Shown here one piece after another: positions 1 to 11,310 of a DNA stretch of 64,000 nucleotides (its first letter is position 1; each line of letters opens with the position of its first letter). Made by a program: the position numbers and the translations under genes. The stretch is from positions 496,001 through 560,000 of the forward strand of contig JAACJM010000009.1 in NCBI GenBank assembly GCA_013368315.1. Reading direction: 5' to 3'. The notes beneath the pieces are model-generated. The model did not search any database. It was given only the letters and a program-made list of their open reading frames with translations, and was not told where the DNA came from. Origin of the DNA: Tetrapyrgos nigripes (taxonomy: Eukaryota; Basidiomycota; Agaricomycetes; Agaricales; Campanellaceae).

Positions 1-866
1 GGGTATTGGTACGATGGTGTGCTTGTATTCAATGTGCGCTTACTTACCACAAGAGGTTAACTCGTTATTCGCGTCCCATCCAAGCTTTGCACAAGGAGCC
101 CAGTAGTCGGGCCGGCCAAGTAAGTTCATGATGAATGAAGGATCGACGTCTAGAGTGTCGAAGAGATGTTTTACGGAGTCCTTTCTGATAGTCACTTGGT
201 TGCCGAATGATGAATTAGTCTGAGGAATGCGTGGGATGAAGCTTTGAGGTGAGTTAGTGGAGTTGACATTTTGTTTCATATCAACTGTGCTTACAATGCG
301 AGAAGTTTCCGTGGCGGCGAAGTGGAAAGATTCTTCGGCGGGAGAGAATACTCCTGGAATCCGGAAGAAGTCAGATATCTCCAACAGTCCGAGTCATTGC
401 ATTAGCCGGAGACATACTGATATAAGATTGTTGAGTGTTTCATCGTTCACAATCAACCATTCTGTCAGATCACGACGTCCAGAGCGGGGACAATTAGTAC
501 ACGTTCAAGAATAGGAGCTAGATCAATCAAACCTTGAGATTGGCTGTCCACTTTGAGGCAGTTGATGCTCGTATCCGAGCTAAAATTGAGATCGTTTATG
601 AGATGTTTGTGGAAGTGAACAGCAGAGAGGACATCTGGAAGATACTGGGATTGATAAAGGGGGTAATCTTTTGGATTAAGAGAGTCATCGAATTCGAATT
701 CGTCGACGGCGAGATCCTCTGGATTGAGGTGGCGATGGATGTCGTCAGCTGCTCTAGACATTCGTCGTTGCTCCACTAGAATCTGTGCTAGTGAAGCTTC
801 AAGTCTCGAAAACTGGACGTCCGGAAGCTTGTTCAGGTCTACGGGGACAGAATAGTGCGTTGTCAT
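1..866 (-). CDS. CorA-like membrane protein, copy 1 (5' part only, cut by window edge)
   Basis: This is the N-terminal half of the same gene that is complete at 6553-8523; the window starts inside its third intron. Likely exons are 866..503, 461..418 and 378..48, with a GTAAGT donor at 47. The start ATG at 866 opens MTTHYSVPVDLNKLPD. The exon at 378 contains DFFRIPGVFSPAEESFHFA, a stretch typical of the soluble N-terminal region of fungal CorA-like proteins. No break is seen relative to the right-hand copy, but the membrane domain lies outside the window. A TATTTATA motif reading toward the gene lies about 100 bases upstream (near 963-970 on the + strand). Whether this copy is functional cannot be judged. 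Confidence 0.6.
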
Positions 867-1358
867 CGTGTGAATCTGTGGAAGGATAATGTCCAGACAG
901 GGAGAAATTGCACGCATCAAGGGTTACTGGTGAAGGTGGGTGGGGAAGAGAGGAAGTGGTAGTATAAATAAGGAAAGAGTCAAAGGAATATGGAAAGCCT
1001 CATGACGTGGAACCCTCCCCATATAGCTTGTTGATACAAGCTATACAAGCTAGGTCTGGAGGCCTAAGGCCTAAGGCCCGACGCATCATGGTAAGATATG
1101 CAGAGACGTGATACGAGAGACAAGAGATGGTGTTTAAGCTTCTATGTCATTCGGCAGAGTTCACGGTTACACGATGTTTTGACAGTGGTTTGCCCGACAG
1201 TATCGTTGGGGTGTCCCATGCTGGAAGTGGACGACATGCGGGGCGAAGTTTGGGCGAAGTATGAATGAAGCGTATAGCGACGAAGGTAAATGGCAGTAGC
1301 TCGGGGTACTCGGGGAAAACTAGTGGGGTACTTCGGAGTGTTGTCGCTGAAGATGTCA
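1..1358. repeat. Direct segmental duplication, left unit (partner 7658-10345)
   Basis: Base 1 corresponds to base 7658, and similarity runs to about 1358 and 10345. It covers the 5' half of the CorA-like gene and its upstream region. The right unit is longer because it carries two extra segments, 8619-9450 and 9673-10153. The left unit therefore shows the uninterrupted arrangement. Differences are mainly scattered substitutions. Confidence 0.9.
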
Positions 1359-1436
1359 ACTGCGACGGATATGTCTGCTCCGTACTCTTAAATTAGCCAG
1401 TACGGGAATCTGCCTATATGGGAGTTTTTGATCTTT

Positions 1437-2400
1437 CTCTGGCTTGATCACACACCTGGTATACAAGGATAGGGGCGTCCACAGTCATAAAATGTCGGGC
1501 ATTTGGAACGCAAAAACCTTCTTTCTCGATGAGGCTGTGAGGCACGTTGTTGAGACACCACTGGCACGGGCCCGGTGGTAATCATCATTATGAATACGTG
1601 TTTTGGACAGACGCTGGAGGAATGAGGGAGCCTAATCATTACGAATATTGGCCCGAGTACAATCGTGTGGATGCTTTGTGGGAGGAAGGGAGGAATTTAT
1701 CAGGTTATATGATGCAGAAGGACGAGTTACTGTTTTTGCCCATTGTTGGTATGGGAGTCGAGTATCATAAACGGATTGGAATGCGCTGGAAGGTTATCCT
1801 GGGGTAATACCTTGGAATGCCGGTGCGTGCAACTTTGTTACCTCACTATCTCACTAACCGAGCTCATCTGTTCAGGATCCTTCCTCGGTGGACCACCCAG
1901 CGTCATCCCCTGGTTCCGAAATACCTTTTACAGCTACCACAATGCCTGGTTAGCTCAAGGGATGTGGGTAGGCATAGACCAAGACATATTTTCCGCAGTC
2001 ATGCTTCTATACCCTCATCGTTTCATTACCGTCTGGCTCGATGACCCATTAGCACCAGCTCATCTATATACTTCCGTACCTGAAGACGAATACGGAGGAG
2101 TACAAGAGCTCGGAGCATGTGGTCACTGGCCTTGGTATTATTACGAATTCTTCCTTTCGGATGCGGAGACGAGGGATAAAATGCGAGACTGGTGGCTTGA
2201 CCGAACAAGTGAGCCCTGAAAACAAGATGGTGAAGGGCAATTGGGAGGGATGGTGGAAGGGGTCAAATGCTTGTAGGTTGACGGACTTCCTTTGGTGTAA
2301 GCAGCTGTTGGAGAGGGAGTTTGGGAAGGATTGGATACCACCGCAGGCGACGTTGGTGAACCTTGAAAATCCCAAACCGCAGGAGGTGAAATGGTTATGA
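1437..2400 (+). pseudogene. HtrL/YibB (WlaTC-like) glycosyltransferase-like gene, 5'-truncated
   Basis: The reading frame from about 1437 contains SGIWNAKTFFLDEAV. It then shifts into a frame with YEYVFWTDAGGMREP (near 1585-1630), continues after an apparent intron ending at TTCAG (1877) with GSFLGGPPSVIPWF, GIDQDIFSAVMLLYPHRF and GACGHWPWYYYEFF, and ends with FGKDWIPPQATL near 2340. The order matches the C-terminal half of the fungal WlaTC/HtrL family: an acidic-aromatic WTDAG motif, then the GSFLGG and QD...LYP blocks. The N-terminal half is missing, and the duplicated CorA block ends about 80 bases upstream, so the block boundary probably removed it. At least one frame change (near 1547) and one before 2220 need unusual splicing. 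I call it a truncated pseudogene; the family assignment is from memory of the motifs. Confidence 0.5.
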
Positions 2401-2597
2401 CGAGTGCTCTTGTACAATAATGACGATCATACACGGAATCATGTAGCAAGTAGATACTCCTTTCCTTCTGGAATCTTCATCTTCAAACGTGCAATCTTTG
2501 CACCCTAGCAACATAGAGCCCATACTCGAGAATATGAAACTGATTGTTGACTGGACACTTCATACCACATACATATCTTCTGCTAGCGCTTTCCAAA

Positions 2598-3861
2598 TCA
2601 TGCAGTCTCCTGAGGAAGTGAAATCAACTTAATACCACTAACTTGGTTGTTTTTCAATCTCTCTAGACCATCAGGAATGCCAGCCAGCCCATTTGGAAGC
2701 TCTTCAGTCCGGTTCGGCTATGACAGGCAAATAGTAAGCACATTTCACCCGGAAAACCAGACTAGCAAAGTAACATACCACAATAGTCCCATCCTGAAGG
2801 TATTTGGTCAAATTCCTATACTGAGCCTTCCCAAACTCGCGATTAGTAGGCGGATGGACGCTGCCCAAGACATCCAAAACCTTTTTCCCGTCAACTTTGT
2901 TCTTAATTTGATCTCCAGTCGTGACAATAATTGTACCGCCGTCAGCTAAAATGTCGTACCCAGCTTGTTCAGATTCAGCCGAACTAAAGGCGTCATACAC
3001 CAATTTGATGGGTTCAGAGGTGATCTTTTTCACGGCTGCGGGAAGGTCGGAGAAGGAGACTTGTTTTCTGTCGATAAACTCGGTTGCTCCGAGTGATTTG
3101 AGGTAATCGAACTGGTGAGCTGAGGCGTAGGCGATAATGGGCGAAAGCTTGACAAGACGGAGCAGTTGGATAGCTGGTGCATTGTAATGAGTAAATGAAG
3201 CAAAGAAGATATAAGGCAGGGTACCTACAAAATTGTCCTACGGACGTGCTCGCACCAATGACCAAGACTGGCCCGGAATGTTTGACGTTCAGGTCGAAAG
3301 ACGGATCGAGACCAAGACCAGTTGGCTCGTTTGAGAATAGGCCTACAGAAGCTGTAGTCAGGCCTAATGGGACAGAAGCTGCTTGACTGTATGAGAGGTT
3401 TTCTGGAATCTAAAGGCGCATATATTCAGCTCTATGACCTGTATATGGAACAGCTATCAAGATAGACTCACCTTGGCAACAATCTCAGCTGGAACAAGAG
3501 TATACTGCTGGAATCCTGCGTATTCGTTATTGACAAAGAAACTCTGGCAAAGACTGAACGTTGTTCAGTTACCAAAAATCGTTCAGAAAAGAACGACATA
3601 CACTCGGTCGCCCTTGCTAAATCCGGTCACTCCTTCACCGACTGTTTCAACATCACCAGCAATATCACTTCCCAACACTGCAGGGTATTTCTCGATATAC
3701 GCGGGGCCAAAGTCTTGGACCTTCCAATCGGCGGGGTTGAGCGCAGAGGCTTTGATCTTGACCAAGAGTTCTCCAGCCGGTACCGAGGTCGGCTTGGGAC
3801 GCGTTGAAACCACGAAACGACCTTGCTTGCTTTCGAGAACGAGGGCTTTCTGTTCAGACAT
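2598..3861 (-). CDS. Zinc-type medium-chain dehydrogenase/enoyl reductase, tandem copy 1
   Basis: Five exons, 3861..3604, 3543..3472, 3409..3229, 3173..2779 and 2717..2598, give a 341-residue protein, the usual length of the MDR (quinone oxidoreductase/zinc-binding alcohol dehydrogenase cipB-like) family. The N-terminal GroES-like part has KIKASALNPADWKVQD and YPAVLGSDIAGDVETVGEG. The Rossmann part has LVIGASTSVGQF followed by AYASAHQFDYLKSLGA. The C-terminus has ELPNGLAGIPDGLERL. These proteins are NAD(P)H-dependent oxidoreductases, probably cytosolic; the substrate cannot be predicted. All splice phases fit, so it looks intact. A TATTTAAA box lies about 47 bases upstream of the start. It is followed head-to-tail by a close paralogue. 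Confidence 0.88.
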
Positions 3862-4422
3862 GATGAGATGAGTTGTAACTTGTTGAAGGACAAGTGGAAT
3901 ATGCGTTTAAATACTAGTCGTCTTGAGGTTTTCTTGAGGCGCTTGATAGTTCATTGTGACTCGACGTTGAGCGTTAGTGACAAATCCAAGACAGGTCATG
4001 ATCAGTGATGATCGGATTTTAACTGTTCCTCATGGTGAGATCGAAACCAAAGTTGCTGAAGGAATAATGAATGAATGATGTTGTGCAGACGCATGTCGTC
4101 GCGGCTAGTGCACACTGCGGACATACACTGGGAATAATATATAGCGGATTTGTCATCCTGTATAACGGTTTCTCGAAATCTGATTGGCTAAAGACTGTGT
4201 AGACGGCATTTTGTGCCCAGTGTTTCGTTCCCTCCAGTTGAAGCGGCCGCATTGGTTCAAGCAACTGAAGTGACTGTCTGAATCAAGTCCCTGTAGCATT
4301 GCTGTAGCATGTCAAAGTCACCAGTGGCACGTCAAGGTCACTACTTTCGTCAGAGCCCATGAAACTGATTGTTGATTGCACACTTCATATTACATCTTCT
4401 GCTACTAGTAGCACTTTCCAAA
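3862..4422. other. Intergenic: promoter of MDR copy 1 and 3' flank of copy 2
   Basis: Holds the TATTTAAA box (3906-3913) of copy 1 and sequence repeated upstream of copy 2 (for example the CCAAAGTTGC..GAAGGA stretch near 4047). No further gene is seen. Confidence 0.6.
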
Positions 4423-5678
4423 TCATGCAGTCTCCTGAGGAAGTGAAATCAACTTGGTGCCACTAACTTGGTTGTTTTTCAATCTCTCTAGACCATCAGG
4501 AATGCCAGCCAACCCATTTGGAAGCTCTTCAGTCCGGTTCGGCTATGACGCAAAGTAGTAAGCACACTTCTCCCAGAAAACCAACTAGCAACATACCACA
4601 ATAGTCCCATCCTGAAGGTACTTGGTCAAATTCCTATACAGAACCTTCCCAAACTCGCGATTGACAGGCAAATGGACGCTGCCCGAGACAGCCAAGACCT
4701 TCTTCCCGTCAACCTTGTTCTCAACTCGGTCTCCAGTCGTGACGATAATTGTACCGCCGTCAGCCAAAATGTCATATCCAGCTTGCTGGGAGTCAGCCGA
4801 ACTGAAGGCGTCGTACACCACTTTGATGGGTTCAGAGGTGATCTTTTTCACGGCTGCGGGAAGGTCGGAGAAGGAAACTTGTTTTCTGTCAATAAACTCG
4901 GTTGCTCCGAGTGATTTGAGGTAATCGAACTGGTGAGCTGAGGCGTAGGCAATGATGGGCGAAACCTTGACAAGGCGAAGTAGTTGGATACCTGGTGCAT
5001 TGTAATGAGTAAATGAAGCAAAGAAGATAAAAGGTAGGGTACCTACAAAATTGTCCTACGGACGTGCTCGCACCGACGACCAAAATTGGCCCGGAATGTT
5101 TGACGTTCAGGTCGAAAGATGGGTCGAGACCAAGACCAGCTGGCTCGTTTGCAAATAGGCCTACAGAAGCTGTAATGAAACCCGACGAGACAGAAGCTGC
5201 TTGAGCGTATGAAACGTTTTCAGGAATCTGCGAGTGTAGATAGTCAGCTCCAGGACTGCTGCATTTGGAGCAGCTATCGAGAAAGACTCGCCTTGGCAGC
5301 AATCTCAGCCGGAACAAGAGTATACTGCTGGAATCCTGCGTATTCATTATCGAAAAAGGAACCCTGGAAAAGACTGAAAGGTTTTCAGTTACCAAAAATC
5401 GTTCAGAAAAGAACGACGCACACTCGGTCGCCCTTGTTAAATCCGGTCACTCCTTCACCGACTGTTTCAACATCACCAGCGATATCACATCCCAACACTG
5501 CAGGGTATTTCTCGACAAACATGGCAAAGGCTTGGATCTTCCACTCGATGGGGTTGAGCGCAGAGGCTTTGATCTTGACCAAGAGTTCTCCAGCCGGTAC
5601 CAAGGCCGGCTTGGGACGCGTTGAAACCACGAAACGACCTTGCTTGCTTTCGAGGACGAGGGCTTTCTGTTCAGACAT
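4423..5678 (-). CDS. Zinc-type medium-chain dehydrogenase/enoyl reductase, tandem copy 2
   Basis: Exons 5678..5424, 5363..5292, 5227..5047, 4991..4597 and 4542..4423 encode 340 residues, closely similar to copy 1 (one residue shorter in the AFAMFVEKYPAVLGCD region). GroES-like and NAD(P)-binding parts are complete: LVVGASTSVGQF, then AYASAHQFDYLKSLGA. Intron 2 begins GCGAGT where copy 1 has GTGAGT, so this copy appears to use a GC-AG intron, an accepted minor class. A TATTTAAA box lies about 46 bases upstream. The protein is probably a functional NAD(P)H oxidoreductase with unknown substrate. Confidence 0.86.
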
Positions 5679-6552
5679 GGTGGGATGAGCTGTAACTTGG
5701 AGGACAAGTGGAATAGGCGAGAGTTTAAATACTCGTAACTAGTCCTTACAAGGTGCTTGTGAGTTCATTGCTCCCGCTGGTCGCAATGACGTTGAGCGTC
5801 AGTGACAGATCCAAGACAAGTCAGTGATATCGGATTAGTGAGCTAGCTGTTGTTCATCCATGCTTAGGGTGACAACGAAACCAAAGTTGCCGAAGGATTT
5901 TGTGCAGACGCGTGTCGTCGCGACTACTTAGCACTTACGTGGACCGCGGCTGTATTCCGGGCCCACCATCACAAAACGCCAATTTATCCTAATATCCGGA
6001 AATCTACAATCCGTCTAACACAGTTCGTGAACCACTCGACGGATATTAGGATAAATTAGCGTGCATAATAATATCCCAGCTAAGCGGTCTTGTAAGACGA
6101 GCAGACGGTCCGTCGTCGATCCGTCCCAAGTCCGACCACCGCTGAGGATACAGGCAGGCACGTTAATGCTATGTACGTCTATCTTGAATAACGTAGCGGG
6201 ATAGACGGCCCGGAGGTCCGATTTGCTACTTTAGCGGAGGATTGGTGACAGGCTCTGTTCGCGACCACAACCACCCAAGCTTGCATTCACGCATAAATAT
6301 CTGTTCACCTCTCACCAGGGTTGTTCTGGCACCATCAATGATTCCTCATGACTAGATACTGCAAGCTTGATAGGAGGTGATGGAAAATCTGATCGAGTTT
6401 GCACGGTAAGTACGAACGTCGACTGTATCGTTGTTTTGCTCTATGGTCATGTTGAAACTGACATCCTGATATCAGGGATCACATTAGATAGAATCGGTGC
6501 TTCAAGTTGAAACGAACTCGTGCAAATGAGGATGAGGGGGATAAGTAGTCCT
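5679..6552. other. Intergenic with a strong inverted repeat
   Basis: Contains the promoter of MDR copy 2 (TATTTAAA at 5724-5731) and, at 5976-6062, two arms of about 22 bases separated by about 41 bases. No credible reading frame is seen. Confidence 0.55.
5976..6062. repeat. Inverted repeat, about 22-bp arms
   Basis: AATTTATCCTAATATCCG at 5981-5998 is the exact reverse complement of 6040-6057. With one mismatch the match extends to ACGC at the outer ends. It could form a cruciform or hairpin, or be a two-part binding site or a miniature element. Confidence 0.8.
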
Positions 6553-8523
6553 TCACTCAAGCTTCTGATGGCTCTCAACGTCTCCGACACTTTCGACGGT
6601 CCGCATCGTTCGTTTGTGGTAGATCCTCCATGAGACGAAGACCACAATGGTCAAGGGAACTGTGATGGCGATGAAGAGCCACCACATGCTCGAAACCTGA
6701 ATGGAGGAGTTTGCGCTGCTACTGTCGAAGGATGCAGAGAATATACCAGCACTCAGGAGGGACTGTTGCGCGAAGAAAAAAGAAAAAAGACAAGTTATTC
6801 GTTATCGCTTGGTGCGAAAAATAGCGAACTCACAGCAGTAAAAGTTCCTGGAAGAAAGACCATTGTGAGCGAAGCAATCGCGCTCATACTTGCGCTATCT
6901 TTTCGCATGTCAGTAGCCAGGCTGATATTGTTTATAGCGTCTTGCTGAGTGACGAGATTGTAGACCAAATTCATCGTGCCGTCCTTACGGTCTTTGTAAT
7001 TGTTGAACCACATCTTCTGCTTCCGGATCGATGCTACGACGTACTGGACTGTATCCGCTGTGTGCTCAAACACAATTTTTGGGCTTTTCACTGCATTGTG
7101 AAACCGTACGTGGGCCCTCTGGATGCCCTCCGCGCAGAGGATTGCAACTTCGGCATTGGCAATGTGTGAGTCTGCATTCTGTGAGATCACTTGTAGGTCT
7201 TTGGTCAAGCCACTGAGCTTGCTTCTATCGCTTTTGACGAAGCCGGCGAGGTGATCGTCGACTTTATTGATCTGGAAAAGGTCAACCAGTCTTACAATAA
7301 AACAGCGTTGGGCTCAGGTGCTATGCACTACGTACCTGTGTCCACATGAATCGCTGGAAGCGTTTAACGTGATGCTTCGAAGCTTCAAAAGACAAGTAGG
7401 AAAGCATGACATGGATGTGGAATGGATCATCCAAGAACATCGACGTCTTCCTTTTCTCATTCTGGCCTTTTGCATCTACTGACTCCATCCCCAGGCCTAT
7501 CAGCTGTTGAAGTGTGCTGATGCTGGTATCCTGTTGCTTGTGGGCCACAATGTAAAGCGTCAGGTTTCGCACGCGGTCGAAACGCATGTAGGCGGATAGT
7601 GGTGAGCCTTGTACGTTGAGATTCCACCTGGGGTGTTGACAGGAGAACTCTAGGGAGGGGTATTGGTACGATGGTGTGCTTGTATTCAATGTGCGCTTAC
7701 TTACCACAAGAGGTTAACTCGTCCTCCGCGTCCCATCCAAGCTTTGCACAAGGAGCCCAGTAGTCAGGCCGGCCAAGTAAATTCATGATGAATGAAGGGT
7801 CGACGTCTAGAGTGTCGAAGAGATGTTTTATGGAGTCCTTTCTGATAGTCACTTGGTTGCCGAATGATGAATTAGTCTGAGGAATGCGTGGGATGAAGCT
7901 TTGAGGTGAGTTAGTGGAGTTGACATTTTTTTTCGTATCAACTGTGCTTACAATGCGAGAAGTTTCCGTGGCGGCGAAGTGGAAAGATTCTTCGGCGGGA
8001 GAGAATACTCCTGGAATCCGGAAGAAGTCAGATATCTTCAACAGTCCGAGTCATTGCATTAGCCGGAGACATACTGATATAAGATTGTTGAGTGTTTCAT
8101 CGTTCACAATCAACCATTCTGTCAGACCACGACGTCCAGAGCGGGGACAATTAGTACACGTTCAAGAATAGGAGCTAGATCAATCAAACCTTGAGATTGG
8201 CTGTCCGCTTTGAGGCAGTTGATGCTTGTATCCGAGCTAAAATTGAGATCGTTTATGAGATGTTTGTGGAAGTGAACAGCGGAGAGGACATCTGGAAGAC
8301 ACTGGGATTGATGAAGGGGGTAATCTTTTGCATCAAGAGAGTCATCGAATTCGAATTCGTCGACGGCGAGATCCTCTGGATTGACGTGGCGGTGGATGTC
8401 GTCAGCTGCTCTAGACATTGGTCGTTGCTCGACTGGAGTCTGCGCTAGTGAAGCTTCAAGTCTCGAAAACTGGACGTCCGGAAGCTTGTTCAGGTCTACG
8501 GGGACAGAAAGGTGCATTGACAT
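6553..8523 (-). CDS. CorA-like Mg2+ transporter-family membrane protein, copy 2
   Basis: Preferred exons are 8523..8160, 8118..8075, 8035..7705, 7649..7336, 7271..6834 and 6762..6553 (566 residues; all phases agree). The N-terminal soluble part has DFFRIPGVFSPAEESFHFA and RPDYWAPCAKLGW. The C-terminal part has MSAIASLTMVFLPGTFTA followed by SLLSAGIFSASF and a membrane helix, WWLFIAITVPLTIVVFVSW, with a positive tail. This matches the helix-helix end of CorA-related fungal proteins. The canonical GMN motif is not visible, so ion transport is an inference. Without the 41-nt intron (8159-8119), exon 1 would need a frameshift; both copies share this sequence, which favours a real short intron. 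Its original upstream region is separated from it by the 8619-9450 segment. Confidence 0.75.
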
Positions 8524-8618
8524 TGTGTGAATCTGTGGAAGGATAATGTCCAGACGGGGAGAAATTGCACGCGTCAAGGTTTTACTGGTGAAGGTAGATG
8601 GGGAAGAGAGGAAGTGGC

Positions 8619-9450
8619 GTTCAAGCTTTCAGACCCTTTGGCAAGTTTAAGTGTAAGGAGACTGCTCGCGCTGAAACAGGTGCCATGTCCCTTAAGTTGC
8701 GCGGCTTACTCGCTGCAAGGTGGGTCATCCTGCCAGATAAGGGTTGGGATAGTCTCAAGCCAGAATGGAAACGAGCAGGATCATCTTTCCATGTATCAAG
8801 AAGTCAAACTCAAAACTAGCGCCACGCGGGAAATGTACCTTCCTCCCCTACCTCCTTTTCGACTCTCAGTGCCAAGTCTCGGTACTCCCCCTGGTTCACA
8901 ATGGTTGTACACCACCATCCGTGCACATTTTGTACAAGCCACATTGAACAATCATGGACCGACATACATACCACCAACGCCGACGATGTCGGTAGCGCAG
9001 AAATAGAAGGTGACAGCGGAGGGAGTGAACAGACCCCCAAAAGCCATTGATAGACACATAGGAGCATGGACGAAGACAGATAGAACAGATACCAAGACAG
9101 CGACATAGAGGAACACTACTTTGGACCTGTATCTATACTATTTCTAGCAGGTGCCAGGTAGCCACAACCACTGCGTTGGTTCGACACGTCAACCGTGCCA
9201 ATCCCTCTCTATGACCAACCCGACTCCACTCCATCATCGTAGTATGGATCATAATGCTGAGATGGACTATCCAAGGTATGATGTACGGACTCGGGCTCAA
9301 AGTCCTGGCCCGCGGCTTTCAGTGAGTCTATGCAGGGCTAGGCATCATCCAGGGACGAAAACCTCTCACTCTAACCTGCGCAATCGTGGCCTAGATTGGA
9401 TATTTGGGTGGTGTACACCCAATTGCTGCAGAAAGAGGATTGGATAGCGA
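8619..9450. other. Extra segment inside the right duplication unit
   Basis: About 830 bases absent from the left unit (which reads GAAGTGG directly into TAGTATAAATA). The edges resemble each other (GAGGAAGTGG left, GAGGAGGG right), but no clean target duplication or terminal repeat is seen. On the - strand near 9110-8950 there is a hydrophobic stretch (VVFLYVAVLVSVLSVFVHAP), perhaps a relic of a membrane protein gene. It separates copy 2 of the CorA-like gene from its former promoter. Confidence 0.5.
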
Positions 9451-9672
9451 GGAGGGTATAGATAAAGAAAGAGTCAAAGGAATATGGAAAGCCTAGGAGA
9501 TATACGTGGACGTATCCATGACGTGGAATCCTCCCCATATAGCTTGTTGTTACAAGCTATACAAGCTAGGCCAGGAGGCCTAATGTCTGATGCATCATGG
9601 TAAGATATCCAGAGACGTGATGTGAGAGACAAGAGATGGTGTTTAAGCTTCTATGTCATTCGGCAGTGTTCA

Positions 9673-10153
9673 AGTAATGAACCACGGGTTCGGTTCGGGT
9701 TCAGGAGACTCTGAGATGATCAGCAGTGAGAAAAAGGTACTTAAGTCAAGGCAAGCTTTCGCGTTACCGTGAAATACCAGGTTCTTGAGCACTTGGTGAG
9801 CACATGGGCGTCAGTCAAGGTCAAGAAACAGCACGCTAAGCAAGCTTGCGCGTTACTAAGGATCCCGACTTACGATCAGTCAAGATGTAAGGTTCAAACA
9901 CAGATGTGTATTGCAAGGTAGGAAAAGTTATTACAAGAGTACATACCGAGATACTTATATATGTAGTTAGTGAGTCATTAGAACTATCTAGAATAGAACG
10001 GAACTTTCATCAGAACGTTGTAGAAAAGGAAAGAAAGGAGAAAACAGATGCCCGAGGCATGCCCGAAGCATCAATTACATTGCAAGTACGGTAGATTGAG
10101 ACGTAACAAACTCAAAGAAACAGAATACAAGATACTTACATCGTTCCATTACA
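9673..10153. mobile_element. 481-bp insertion with 8-bp target duplication
   Basis: Flanked by AGTGTTCA at 9665-9672 and 10154-10161; the left duplication unit has a single, one-mismatch copy (AGAGTTCA), so it shows the empty site. Ends are short inverted matches (GTAATG / CATTAC). The 8-bp duplication points to a non-autonomous hAT-type element; a degenerate solo LTR is the alternative. No coding capacity is seen. Confidence 0.7.
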
Positions 10154-10345
10154 AGTGTTCACGGTTACACGATGTTTTGACAGTGGTTTGCCCCACAGTA
10201 TCGTTGGGGTGTCCCGTGCTGGAAGTGGACGACATGCGGGGCGAAGTATAGATGAAGCGTATAGCGACAAAGGTAAATGGCAGTAGCTCGGGGTACTCGG
10301 GGAAAACTAGTGGGGTACTTCGGAGTGTTGTCGCTGAAGATGTCA

Positions 10346-11310
10346 AGGTTTATGATACGCTGAGATCGTAGTACAGCGTACGGGGGGGAGTGACACGACG
10401 AGTGACGAGTCCCCCTGAGATACACTGGCGATGCTCAGTCTTCGCCGAGCAAGTACTATCCGAAAAGGTTAGACAAAAGATTTATAAAAACAGAAAAAGA
10501 CAGATATAATTCACCTTCCTCCACCCCTTGCCCAAGACCTGAAAGACCAAGGAATCCCATAGATAACATATCTCTAAGACTTCACCCCGCTCCGAAAGTA
10601 GTCTTCATAGTAAAGGACAGAAACGAATAGAAGTGTACCGTCATATACATTGAGCACATTGTGGACGTATTTTGCCGTGACTGAGAAAGCAGGTTTCCAC
10701 GAGACGATGCAGCAGAGAAGTGCTACAATGTCAACACAACATGCGCACTATAGAAATTACGAGGAGAAGCCGCATAGAACCACACACCCAGCAGTAACCA
10801 ATATTCCGTGGCCAGAAGTTAATTAGGAAACATCAAATCTCTGGTGCTCGAAAACGGATTCGAAAACTTTAAATTTCCGAAGCCTCGGCAAGCGATCCGA
10901 TTGGCTCGGATCCGCTTCCGATAAATTTCTGAAGCACGAAAACCTTTCGTTTCCAAATGAATTTCCTGGTCCCTCGAAAACTTGACCTTTCCGAACTAAC
11001 TTTTGGCCAATGAATATTGGTTAGTGCTGGGTGTGCCAGTAAGAAATTCATTTCTTAGCTCTGTGACAGTGAGGGGCTGGTATCTCTGCGTCGTATACAA
11101 GCGCTTCAGCGATGTGGACGCCCTACCCTGCAGCGCTGTTGCTTGCCCCGCTAGAACCAGCGAGTGGTTCCACGTTGCTTAAGTAGCTTTTGTGGTGCGG
11201 TGTAATCTATCTATCTATCCCTCAAGTACATCCGTTTATCTCGAGTAATGTTTCAAACTTTTGGGGTTCATAAGTATTTGAATATTTCGCAAGCCAGTGT
11301 CACTGTCAGA
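10346..11310. other. Intergenic, nothing recognised
   Basis: No gene, RNA or repeat recognised between the duplication end and the Nudix gene. A short CTATCTATCTAT run lies near 11206-11217, close to the likely transcription start of the Nudix gene. Confidence 0.5.

Larger units (their letters stand above)
2527..5935. repeat. Tandem duplication containing two MDR oxidoreductase genes
   Basis: About 2527-4130 and 4360-5935 are direct repeats covering the whole gene, 3' flank (GAAACTGATTGTTGA) and promoter. Exons 2-5 keep identical lengths (72, 181, 395, 120), which shows a recent gene duplication; the second copy lacks one codon in exon 1. Confidence 0.88.
7658..10345. repeat. Direct segmental duplication, right unit (partner 1-1358)
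   Basis: Carries the complete 5' part of the CorA-like gene and its upstream DNA, interrupted by 8619-9450 and 9673-10153. Past 10345 the sequence no longer matches the left unit. Confidence 0.9.

Noticed and set aside
8075..8160. Frameshift in exon 1 of the CorA-like gene
   Set aside because: A 41-nt intron with GTGTAC donor and CTGACAG acceptor restores the frame in both copies, so a frameshift need not be assumed.
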